A stretch of DNA of 9,755 bases from Cyanobacteria bacterium UBA3803 (GTDB lineage: Bacteria > Cyanobacteriota > Vampirovibrionia > Gastranaerophilales > Gastranaerophilaceae), in assembly GCA_002369055.1 (NCBI GenBank), contig DFEL01000014.1, positions 1-9,755 on the forward strand, read 5' to 3'. The translations under genes and the position numbers were made by a program. The notes beneath the pieces are model-generated. The model did not search any database. It was not told the DNA's origin and was given only the letters and a program-made list of their open reading frames with translations. Each line of letters opens with the position of its first letter. Within the stretch, counting starts at the first letter, position 1. Shown in pieces: positions 1 through 6,358 of this stretch.

Positions 1-36
1 TCAGCAGGTAAAAAATTCAAAGAATTAGTAAAATAG
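1..36 (+). CDS. C-terminal end of HU/IHF-family DNA-binding protein (partial)
   Basis: The first frame reads SAGKKFKELVK and then a TAG stop, with the 5' part of the gene outside the window. HU-family proteins end with a pattern of the form F-x-[PA]-G-K-x-[FL]-K-[ED]-x-V-[KN], and this tail fits it closely. If correct, the gene encodes a small histone-like nucleoid protein that binds and bends DNA. A perfect terminator hairpin begins 15 nt after the stop, which supports a real gene end. Only 11 residues are visible, so the family call rests on the tail motif alone. Confidence 0.6.
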   Translation, partial: SAGKKFKELVK

Positions 37-50
37 TTTTTGAATAATTA

Positions 51-83
51 AAAAGCGGCACAAGCATTGCTTGTGCCGCTTTT
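51..83 (+). terminator. Rho-independent terminator of the HU-like gene
   Basis: A perfect 15-bp inverted repeat (51-65 with 69-83) encloses a 3-nt loop (ATT). The stem has a GC-rich core (GCGGCACAAGC) flanked by A's on the left and T's on the right, so each strand ends its stem in a run of U. It lies 15 nt beyond the TAG stop. It should stop plus-strand transcription and could also work on the minus strand. Confidence 0.9.
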
Positions 84-104
84 CTGTTGTATAGATAAAA
101 TTAA

Positions 105-130
105 AGGCGATTTTGTAAGCAAAATCGCCT
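105..130 (-). terminator. Terminator of the minus-strand TPR-like gene
   Basis: A perfect 11-bp inverted repeat (105-115 with 120-130) encloses a 4-nt loop. Read on the minus strand it lies 33 nt past the stop at 163 and is followed by TTAATTTTAT, a U-rich tail. Together with the 51-83 hairpin it forms a back-to-back pair insulating two convergent genes. Confidence 0.8.
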
Positions 131-162
131 AAAAAATTGTCTGTTAATTACCTATCCCTATC

Positions 163-612
163 TTATTCTTCTTCCTCATCTTCGGACGCTGCTTTTTGAA
201 CAGGATCCGCAACTTGTATTCCCATTGAACGTAGTGCCGTACGTGCTTTTGGTGCTAATGCTGTATCTGCAAAGTTTTCTAAAATTGTTTGATAGCATTC
301 AACTGCTTCTTGTTTCATTTCTCTTTTTTTGTATAAATCTCCTGCTTTATAATACAATGGTGCTAAACTTGGATCAGGTGCCATAAGCATTTGATTATCA
401 AGTTTAATTTTTACTTCAATCAAATTTTGATTATCCTCAGGTGATAGTAAAGCGTGTCCATAGACTTTTTTTGTTAGTGTATCAATTGTTGTTGTCATGG
501 CATCCATGTCTTCGGCACTAATTTTTTTTGCCTTTTTGGCTGCTGAAGCATCCATTGTAAATGCAACAATTACAAATATCGCTGATAAAGTTAGTATTAA
601 TAATTTTTTCAT
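163..612 (-). CDS. Small exported TPR-like protein
   Basis: The protein has 149 residues. The N-terminus (MKKLLILTLS, hydrophobic to about residue 20, then DASAA) is a typical Sec signal peptide, likely cleaved near residues 24-25. A Lys-rich stretch follows. Residues about 84-128 form helix pairs with TPR spacing (LYYKAGDLYKKREM, then EAVECYQTILENF, then APKARTAL), like the single TPRs of envelope proteins such as CpoB/YbgF and BamD. The C-terminus is acidic (EDEEEE). An open frame extends upstream to 696, but I chose the ATG at 612 because the signal peptide begins there and an AAGGGG-type ribosome binding site (minus strand, about 620-626) sits at the right distance. The role is unknown; a periplasmic or surface scaffold is inferred from the signal peptide and TPR. 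It is monocistronic, with its own terminator. Confidence 0.8.
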   Translation of the reverse strand: MKKLLILTLSAIFVIVAFTMDASAAKKAKKISAEDMDAMTTTIDTLTKKVYGHALLSPEDNQNLIEVKIKLDNQMLMAPDPSLAPLYYKAGDLYKKREMKQEAVECYQTILENFADTALAPKARTALRSMGIQVADPVQKAASEDEEEE

Positions 613-648
613 TACCCGTCCCCTTGTGTTTATATGATACAAAAAAAC

Positions 649-678
649 TTGCAATTTGACCTCAATTAAATGTATGAT
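649..678 (+). promoter_or_regulatory. Candidate promoter of nagZ, implying leaderless mRNA
   Basis: TTGCAA (649-654) and TATGAT (673-678) are separated by 18 nt, giving a reasonable -35/-10 pair. The predicted transcription start (about 685) coincides with the ATG at 686, and no Shine-Dalgarno sequence is visible before it. The -10 lies in a 14-nt sequence (666-679) that recurs upstream of the facing serine hydrolase gene. A second -35-like TTGACC at 656 has no well-placed -10. Confidence 0.4.
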
Positions 679-699
679 TATTTGTATGGAAATCATACA
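671..699. repeat. 9-bp inverted repeat over the nagZ start (operator-like)
   Basis: TGTATGATT (671-679) and its exact reverse complement AATCATACA (691-699) flank an 11-nt centre that contains the nagZ ATG. The left arm overlaps the proposed -10. An outer pair, TGATACAA (635-642) and TTGTATCA (704-711), also matches exactly. A repressor site or a start-codon-occluding RNA hairpin are both possible. In A+T-rich DNA, chance cannot be excluded. Confidence 0.35.
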
Positions 700-1651
700 A
701 AAGTTGTATCAAATGTTTGTGCTCGGATGTAAAGGTGATAACCTTAAAAGTGCTTTAAATAAAGGACTTGGTGGTGTTATCTTTTTCAAAGATGATATAC
801 AATCAAAAGAGGATTTTAAAAATTTAATAAAAGATTTGTCATGCCATGCCAAAACCATGCCTTTTTTTTCTATTGACCAAGAGGGAGGCAGAGTTGAAAG
901 AACTGAAAATATTTGGGGCGGTAAGAGATATTTAAGTGCAAAATTTGCTTATGAAAAAGGTCTGAATTTTTTAGAAGCACAAACTCAAAAAATTTCAGAA
1001 GAACTAAAAGAATATGGAATAAATTTAAATTATGCACCGTGTTGTGACGTAAACACAAATTCTAAAAATCCGATTATAGGAGAAAGGGCATTTTCTTCAA
1101 ATCCTGATGAAGTTATTGAAGGTGCAAAAACCGTAATAAATATATATAGAAAAAATAATATAATTTCGTGTATAAAACATTTTCCGGGTCACGGTGATGC
1201 AAATTGTGACAGTCATTTAACTTTACCAAGAATTGATTTGTCATTAAGCGAAATGGAAGAAAAACATATAAAACCATTTAAAACATTGATAAAAGAAAAT
1301 TTAGCAGATATAGTCATGGTTGCCCATTTGCATTGTACATGTTTTGATGATGAAGTTATCCCTTCATCTTTGAGTAAAAATGCTATTAGTTATTTAAGAA
1401 AGTATTATCAAGGTGTAATTTGCTCTGATGATATGGTAATGAAAGCATTAGATAATTATGATAATGCTTGTGAAATGTCAATAAGAGCAGGTGTAAATAT
1501 GTTTTTATACAGATATTCAGACGATAAAACTATTAATATTATTGAAAACATTGCTCAAAAGGCACTAAAAGATAAGACACTTCAAAATTGTATAGAAGTG
1601 TCTTACGAAAAAATTATGAACTTAAAGAAAGCATATAAACTTGTAAATTAA
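686..1651 (+). CDS. nagZ: Beta-N-acetylhexosaminidase (glycoside hydrolase family 3, NagZ-type)
   Basis: This 321-residue protein covers a single-domain GH3 barrel (E. coli NagZ is about 340). NagZ removes N-acetylglucosamine from anhydro-muropeptides during peptidoglycan recycling. Visible family motifs in order: QKLYQMFVLGCKG (5-17), DQEGGRVER (64-72), KHFPGHGD (164-171), the catalytic-loop pair D175-S-H177, and SDDMVM (247-252), where D248 aligns with the nucleophile. No signal peptide is present, so it should act in the cytoplasm, as in Gram-negative recycling. In-frame starts exist upstream (TTG 656, ATG 674), but the family's N-terminal motif begins right after M686. No Shine-Dalgarno is visible, and promoter placement suggests a leaderless transcript. 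The gene ends by overlapping the convergent serine hydrolase gene by 4 bp. Confidence 0.9.
   Translation: MEIIQKLYQMFVLGCKGDNLKSALNKGLGGVIFFKDDIQSKEDFKNLIKDLSCHAKTMPFFSIDQEGGRVERTENIWGGKRYLSAKFAYEKGLNFLEAQTQKISEELKEYGINLNYAPCCDVNTNSKNPIIGERAFSSNPDEVIEGAKTVINIYRKNNIISCIKHFPGHGDANCDSHLTLPRIDLSLSEMEEKHIKPFKTLIKENLADIVMVAHLHCTCFDDEVIPSSLSKNAISYLRKYYQGVICSDDMVMKALDNYDNACEMSIRAGVNMFLYRYSDDKTINIIENIAQKALKDKTLQNCIEVSYEKIMNLKKAYKLVN
1573..1605 (-). terminator. Hairpin inside nagZ 3' end, possible terminator for the convergent gene
   Basis: A perfect 11-bp inverted repeat, TAAGACACTTC (1573-1583) and GAAGTGTCTTA (1595-1605), has an 11-nt loop. On the minus strand the stem is followed by TCTTTTAG, a modest U-tract; on the plus strand it is not. 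It lies about 43 nt beyond the serine hydrolase stop, so it may end that transcript within the nagZ coding region. Confidence 0.5.
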
Positions 1652-2847
1652 CTTAAATGTGACATGTAAGTATAAATTATTTTAGATGCTTGTTGAATAA
1701 AGAATTTACCTTGTGGTGAGTTATAAGGTCTGTTTGCCATGATAACTACAATATATTTTCTTCCGTCAGGCATAAACACAATACCTGCATCGCCAAGCAT
1801 AGAACCTATATCTCCTGTTTTATGCAAAAATGTTGCACCTGTACCAAGACCTTGAGGTATAAGTCTGTCATTTTTAACGTGACTCATATAATCAACAATA
1901 TATTCTCTTGAATTAATACTTAAAAAGCTTGGATTATCAAGATTAAACAGCATTGTTGCCATGTCATTTGTTGTTGTATAATTTGTTCCTTTTAAATCAG
2001 GAAGCCAAGTTTGAACGTGCGTATTTTTGATACCCCATTGTCTTATATCAGTGTTTATTGAGGTCATTGAGCCAAGTTTTGACATAAGCATATTGGTTGC
2101 AGAATTGTCAGAATCTTGAATCATTGTTTTAGCAAGTTGATCTATTGTAAGTTTTTTGCCGGTTGCGTGATATTGTAAATTACCTGAACCAGATGCTTTA
2201 TAATAATTTGTTAAATACATTTCATCATAAATAGATAATTTATTTTCTTCAATAGATTTGAATAAACTGATTAAAACAGGAACTTTAATAATACTTGCAG
2301 CTGAATAAATTTCAGAACCGTTAATATCAACGTATTTACCGGTGTTAAAATCCCAAACTGTAATAGCCGGTTTTATAGACGGATATTTTTTCATTAATTC
2401 TTGCAAGCTTGTTTCAAGTGCGGTTAGTTCTTCTGTTCTGTATAATGGAGTCATTAGAGGCTTTTTGGTTTGAACCGGTGCCATTGCACGTCTGTTGTTA
2501 AAAATAGTGTTATGCATGTAATTAGTTGTTGGGAATAACATTTTATAATAATTTGTTTTTACATGGGAATATTTTTGTTTACCGGTTAAAAGCGGCATTG
2601 TAATATCATTGAATGCTGTTGGTAAAATGAAATAACCAATGCAAGCCAAAATAGTCAAAGATATAAATTGAGCAATCGGATTAACTCTTTTTCTTTGGGT
2701 TTTATTTTTTGCTTTTATAGCATTTTGTATTCGTTTTTTAGGATGTTTTGTAGGAACTGCTTTTACCGGTACATCCGTATAAGAATATGCTCTCGGATAT
2801 CCGTAAGTTCTTGAATATGATTGTTGCTTTCTTGCCGCTTGTGGCAT
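1648..2847 (-). CDS. Membrane-anchored class A beta-lactamase-like serine hydrolase
   Basis: The protein has 399 residues. Residues 1-57 are a basic, Tyr-rich cytoplasmic segment, about 60-78 form one membrane helix (FISLTILACIGYFILPTAF), and the rest is an extracytoplasmic penicillin-recognising domain. Active-site motifs are present with class A spacing: S185-I-I-K188 (SxxK), S246-D247-N248 (SDN) and K343-T344-G345 (KTG). Where class A enzymes have the omega-loop WEPELN, this protein has WLPDLK (281-286). The deacylating Glu166 is therefore replaced by Leu282 and Asn170 by Lys286. Hydrolysis of beta-lactams is doubtful; a penicillin-binding or peptidoglycan-related role is more likely. The N-terminal anchor also differs from the cleaved signals of secreted beta-lactamases. 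A GGGGGA ribosome binding site stands 8 nt before the ATG. The stop overlaps that of nagZ. Confidence 0.85.
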   Translation of the reverse strand: MPQAARKQQSYSRTYGYPRAYSYTDVPVKAVPTKHPKKRIQNAIKAKNKTQRKRVNPIAQFISLTILACIGYFILPTAFNDITMPLLTGKQKYSHVKTNYYKMLFPTTNYMHNTIFNNRRAMAPVQTKKPLMTPLYRTEELTALETSLQELMKKYPSIKPAITVWDFNTGKYVDINGSEIYSAASIIKVPVLISLFKSIEENKLSIYDEMYLTNYYKASGSGNLQYHATGKKLTIDQLAKTMIQDSDNSATNMLMSKLGSMTSINTDIRQWGIKNTHVQTWLPDLKGTNYTTTNDMATMLFNLDNPSFLSINSREYIVDYMSHVKNDRLIPQGLGTGATFLHKTGDIGSMLGDAGIVFMPDGRKYIVVIMANRPYNSPQGKFFIQQASKIIYTYMSHLS

Positions 2848-3064
2848 TCTACATATCCCCCATATCTCATCATGTATAATATATAGGATAATATTACTAT
2901 TATAATATAAATTTGAAAATCATACATTTAAAGTATTTTTTGCTTGCATTTAAAATTTTTCGTGCAATAATTTAATTACGGTAATCTTAAGAGTAATAGT
3001 ATGTATATACTTAAACCGTTGTTACACCCTTAAGTAAGAAAAAGAAAGTGAAGCCTATATTAGA
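2848..3064. other. Divergent intergenic spacer between serine hydrolase and SNF2 genes
   Basis: This 217-bp A+T-rich spacer must hold promoters for both flanking genes. On the minus strand the 14-nt sequence TTAAATGTATGATT (2918-2931) repeats one found at the nagZ promoter and contains TATGAT. A TATAAT (minus, 2899-2904) is an alternative -10. On the plus strand TATACT (3006-3011) is a candidate -10 for the SNF2 gene, without a good -35. No RNA gene or ORF is evident. Confidence 0.5.
2918..2931 (-). promoter_or_regulatory. Copy of the nagZ-promoter 14-mer upstream of the serine hydrolase
   Basis: On the minus strand this reads TTAAATGTATGATT, identical to plus-strand 666-679. It contains a TATGAT -10 candidate (plus coordinates 2919-2924) with a weak ATGCAA -35 about 19 nt upstream, and lies about 70 nt before the hydrolase ATG. 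It is either a shared promoter core or a shared regulator site. Confidence 0.35.
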
Positions 3065-6000
3065 ATGGGTGCTCCTGAATTTAATTTCAAATATTTAAAA
3101 GATAATGCAACAGCAGGTAGCTGGCGAAGAGGATACGAGTATTATACAAAGGACATGATACTAGAATCTTATCCTGAAAAAAATTTTTATATGGGTAAGG
3201 TTAAAGGTAGTTTTCAAGATTCATATAATACTGATTTAATTTTCAAAAAAAACAAAGTTGAAGCAAGATGCAATTGCCCGCTAAAAGAAGAATGGTGTAA
3301 GCATGCAGTTGCAGTTGCAATAAAAGCCATTGATGAACATGCCTACGAAGATTGGCTTGAAACAAAATTTGGTATTGAGGCTGATTACAGTGATGAAAAT
3401 ACAACTTTGGACGAAGCACCAAAAGGAAATTATATATTTCACTTTAATCCGAAAAGAAAACCTAATTTTTTCTCTGTTCTTGTAATGTCAAGAGCAACAG
3501 GAAAAGTAGTAAGAGCTATTGAACCTATATTACTTGGTTTGCTTGAAGCACAAAAAAATGACCCTAATTTTGTTATAAATGATTCTCAAAGGGTTGAAGT
3601 TGCGGTTTTTCAACAAATTTTAAAAACTGCACGTCAAGACAAAAAAGCCGGTTGGTATGATATACCTATACCAAAATTTGCACCAATGTTTCCATTATTG
3701 GCAGTAGCAGATGAAGTTCTTGATGAAAAAACAAAAAACAGAATTAAATTTACAAACCAAGAATGGAGATTAGTTTTATCCGTAAACAGTTCTCAAAATG
3801 GCAACATTATGTTGGAATTATATTGGAAAAGACCTGATAAGGATGATATTATACCGTTTGAGGAAGTGAGATATTTTTCAAGACAAATCAAATGGGGAAG
3901 ATACAAAAATGTTATATTCCCAACAAATGTTTCAATGAATGTTTTACCTCAAAATCTTATTAAATCTACATTTACAGATTTGAAAGACGCTGAAGGAGGT
4001 AAGTTTATATATGAAGAATTACCAAAATTACAAGAAGTAATTGATGTTGAAGTATCAGAAACAATCAGTAAACTATTCCTTGAACAGCGTCCGCCAAAGA
4101 AAATTGTAACTCTTGGTATAGATTATGACCAATCGTTGAAAGCATCATTGGAATTTGAATATGATGGTGTAAGAGTTCCTTTTTCAAAAACAGCGGAGAA
4201 AACACCTTATGTTACGGTAAAACGTAAAGAAGATGATATGGTTTACTGGGTTAAACGTAACATAAGACACGAAATTGAAGCGTATCAAATGCTTCTTGCA
4301 TGCAGGTTTGTCCCAATGCAGACAAACAATCTTGCAATGGATAAAGAAAATGCCATTGATTTTTATAATTATTATATGAATAAAGCAGGTGAAGGTTGGG
4401 TTTTTGAAGAAAAAGATGATATAAGCTTTTTTAAACTTGTGGAAGAACCTTTTAAAATGTGTGCAAAAATCGACTTTTCAGAAGATTCAAAAGATAGTTT
4501 TGAAATTCAGTTATATGGTCAAGTTGGTGAAGATACGATTAATTTTGATGAAATATATGAAACTATACAAAATAATGAAAAATATAGTCGTGTAAGAAGT
4601 TTAGGATTTGTTGAATATCCTGCGGAAGATATTTATGCAATGATGAAATCATTTAATTCATTTGATGCATACAGGAATGATGAAAATAAATTTTTAGTAA
4701 AAACATATCGTGCAGGTTTGGTTCAAGAATTACAATCGAGAGGATTTGAACTGGTTTTAAGCGAAGAATTCCAAAAATTTTGGTCGCAAATTTCCTCATT
4801 CTCAACAGAAGAAGATTTACAAATGCCAAAAGGCTTACATGCCGAACTTCGTGAATACCAGACAAAAGGTTTCAGTTGGTTATGGTTTATGTACAAATAC
4901 GGCTTAAACGGTATTCTTGCAGATGATATGGGTCTTGGAAAAACGCTTCAGGCATTGAGTTTAATTCAAAAAGCTAAAGAAACAGACGGTGATATGCCGG
5001 TTTTAGTAATTTGTCCTACATCTGTCGTATTTAACTGGGAATCTGAAATTCAAAAATTTACACCTGATTTAACTTGTCTAAAACTGGCAGGTGTGGACAG
5101 AAAAAATATGTTTTCTGAAATTCCGAATTATGATATTGTAATTACAAGTTATGCCTTGATAAGACGTGATATAGAAGAACTAAAAGATATCAAATTCAGA
5201 TATGTGGTACTTGATGAATCTCAAAATATTAAAAATGCTATGAGCCAAACTGCTCAGTCTGTAAAACAATTGAATGCAGAGCATAAACTTGCCTTATCAG
5301 GTACACCAATTGAAAACAGACTTGAAGAATTATGGTCAGTATTTGATTTCTTAATGCCGGGATTCTTGTTTAATGTTGCAGAATTTAACTTTAGATATGT
5401 TAATCCGATTATGGAGCGTGGCGATAAGACTGTTGAAAAACGTTTAAAAATGCAAATTTATCCGTTTATTTTACGTCGTATGAAACGAGATGTAGCAAAA
5501 GATTTACCGGATAAGGTTGAAAATATTGCATACTGCGAAATGACTCCTGACCAAAAAGACTTTTATCTTGATGTGCTTGATAGTACAAAAGAAGAATTGT
5601 TTAAATCTATTGAACAAAATGGACTTGAAAAGAGCAGAATGTCAATCTTCTCAGCATTGTTACGCTTGCGTCAAATTTGCTGCCACCCTCGCTTGTATGA
5701 TAAAGAAATGGTTAAAGGTGATATTCAATCAGGTAAGTTTGAACACTTGAAGGGCATGCTTGAACAAATTATTTCAGAAGGCCATAGAGTACTGTTATTC
5801 AGCCAGTTTGTTGACATGCTTGATATTATAAAAGGTTGGTTAGAAAGAACAGGTATACCTTATGAATACTTGACGGGTAAAACAAAAGACCGTCAGGGTG
5901 CAGTTGAGAGATTTAACTCATCAACAAGTATTCCAATTTTCTTAATCAGTTTGAAAGCCGGTGGTACTGGTTTGAACTTAACAGGTGCAGATTATGTAAT

Positions 6001-6241
6001 CCATTATGACCCTTGGTGGAATCCTGCTGTTGAAGACCAAGCAACTGACCGTGCTTACCGTATTGGTCAAACAAAGAAAGTATTTGTGTACAGAATTATT
6101 ACTAAAAATACGGTTGAAGAGAAAATACAAAAACTTAAATCAATCAAGAGAAATCTTGTTGACAGCGTAATTTCCGTTGACAGAAATATTACAAAATCAC
6201 TTACAATTGACGATATTAAAGAAATATTCTCGGTTGATTAG
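3065..6241 (+). CDS. SWIM zinc-finger / SNF2-family DNA-dependent ATPase (helicase-like)
   Basis: The protein has 1058 residues. It begins with a SWIM zinc finger (C69-x-C71-x6-C78-x-H80), followed by a long region (about 110-590) in the place of the SNF2-associated domain of bacterial homologues. The two-lobed SNF2 motor is complete: Walker A DDMGLGKT (to T627), Walker B D717-E-S-Q720, motif III LSGTPIEN (744-751), and the helicase C lobe from about 905. That lobe includes SLKAGGTGLNLTGAD, YDPWWNPAVE and motif VI TDRAYRIGQ (994-1002). Such proteins use ATP to translocate on double-stranded DNA and remodel protein-DNA complexes; the SWIM module is thought to bind DNA or protein. The specific substrate is unknown. 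The Walker B box reads DESQ instead of the commoner DEAQ/DEAH. An in-frame stop at 3035 rules out much extension, and the ribosome binding site is weak. It looks chromosomal and monocistronic. Confidence 0.93.
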   Translation: MGAPEFNFKYLKDNATAGSWRRGYEYYTKDMILESYPEKNFYMGKVKGSFQDSYNTDLIFKKNKVEARCNCPLKEEWCKHAVAVAIKAIDEHAYEDWLETKFGIEADYSDENTTLDEAPKGNYIFHFNPKRKPNFFSVLVMSRATGKVVRAIEPILLGLLEAQKNDPNFVINDSQRVEVAVFQQILKTARQDKKAGWYDIPIPKFAPMFPLLAVADEVLDEKTKNRIKFTNQEWRLVLSVNSSQNGNIMLELYWKRPDKDDIIPFEEVRYFSRQIKWGRYKNVIFPTNVSMNVLPQNLIKSTFTDLKDAEGGKFIYEELPKLQEVIDVEVSETISKLFLEQRPPKKIVTLGIDYDQSLKASLEFEYDGVRVPFSKTAEKTPYVTVKRKEDDMVYWVKRNIRHEIEAYQMLLACRFVPMQTNNLAMDKENAIDFYNYYMNKAGEGWVFEEKDDISFFKLVEEPFKMCAKIDFSEDSKDSFEIQLYGQVGEDTINFDEIYETIQNNEKYSRVRSLGFVEYPAEDIYAMMKSFNSFDAYRNDENKFLVKTYRAGLVQELQSRGFELVLSEEFQKFWSQISSFSTEEDLQMPKGLHAELREYQTKGFSWLWFMYKYGLNGILADDMGLGKTLQALSLIQKAKETDGDMPVLVICPTSVVFNWESEIQKFTPDLTCLKLAGVDRKNMFSEIPNYDIVITSYALIRRDIEELKDIKFRYVVLDESQNIKNAMSQTAQSVKQLNAEHKLALSGTPIENRLEELWSVFDFLMPGFLFNVAEFNFRYVNPIMERGDKTVEKRLKMQIYPFILRRMKRDVAKDLPDKVENIAYCEMTPDQKDFYLDVLDSTKEELFKSIEQNGLEKSRMSIFSALLRLRQICCHPRLYDKEMVKGDIQSGKFEHLKGMLEQIISEGHRVLLFSQFVDMLDIIKGWLERTGIPYEYLTGKTKDRQGAVERFNSSTSIPIFLISLKAGGTGLNLTGADYVIHYDPWWNPAVEDQATDRAYRIGQTKKVFVYRIITKNTVEEKIQKLKSIKRNLVDSVISVDRNITKSLTIDDIKEIFSVD

Positions 6242-6248
6242 TAAAATA

Positions 6249-6277
6249 TTGACAAAGCTGTTATAATGTCGTACACT
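6249..6277 (+). promoter_or_regulatory. Promoter of the K+ channel gene
   Basis: TTGACA (6249-6254, a perfect -35) is followed after 17 nt by TACACT (6272-6277, 4 of 6 consensus). Overlapping it is a perfect extended -10, TGTTATAAT (6259-6267), with no good -35. Either gives a start near 6274-6284 and a leader of about 75-85 nt before the GTG at 6359. It begins only 8 nt after the SNF2 stop. Confidence 0.65.
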
Positions 6278-6292
6278 CAAGGCAGTTGTTAC

Positions 6293-6314
6293 AAGACTTC
6301 CGTAAGGGAGTCTT
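6293..6314 (+). other. GNRA-loop hairpin in the K+ channel leader (or SNF2 terminator)
   Basis: AAGACTTCC (6293-6301) pairs with GGGAGTCTT (6306-6314) as a 9-bp stem with one G-U pair, closing a GUAA loop, a GNRA-type tetraloop. The stem runs into TTTTG, too short a U-tract for a strong terminator. It could terminate SNF2 transcripts, attenuate the channel transcript, or end a very short RNA from the promoter just upstream. Confidence 0.5.
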
Positions 6315-6345
6315 TTGTGCTTAAAGTATTATTTATAATATTTAC

Positions 6346-6351
6346 AAAGGA
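6346..6351 (+). promoter_or_regulatory. Ribosome binding site fixing the K+ channel GTG start
   Basis: AAAGGA lies 7 nt before GTG at 6359. The open frame begins at ATG 6266, but that ATG sits inside the TATAAT box and has no Shine-Dalgarno sequence, so the GTG is preferred. Confidence 0.75.
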
Positions 6352-6358
6352 TAAATTA

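Noticed and set aside
613..696. N-terminal extension of the TPR-like protein to 696
   Set aside because: The extension would precede the signal peptide with 28 non-signal residues and overlaps the nagZ promoter; the ATG at 612 has a ribosome binding site.
870..1058. Minus-strand open frame inside nagZ
   Set aside because: It lies entirely within a well-supported gene and has no ribosome binding site or recognisable motif.
1648..2847. Calling this gene an antibiotic-resistance beta-lactamase
   Set aside because: The Glu166 and Asn170 equivalents are missing and the protein is anchored, so resistance is not supported by the sequence.
4653..4865. Minus-strand open frame inside the SNF2 gene
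   Set aside because: It is the antisense shadow of a conserved coding region, with no independent coding evidence.
5568..5750. Alternate-frame plus-strand ORF inside the SNF2 motor domain
   Set aside because: It overlaps highly conserved helicase motifs in the main frame and shows no protein-like features.
6266..6358. ATG 6266 as the start of the K+ channel
   Set aside because: This ATG overlaps a TATAAT box, lacks a ribosome binding site, and the added residues cross the leader hairpin; GTG 6359 has AAAGGA at 7 nt.
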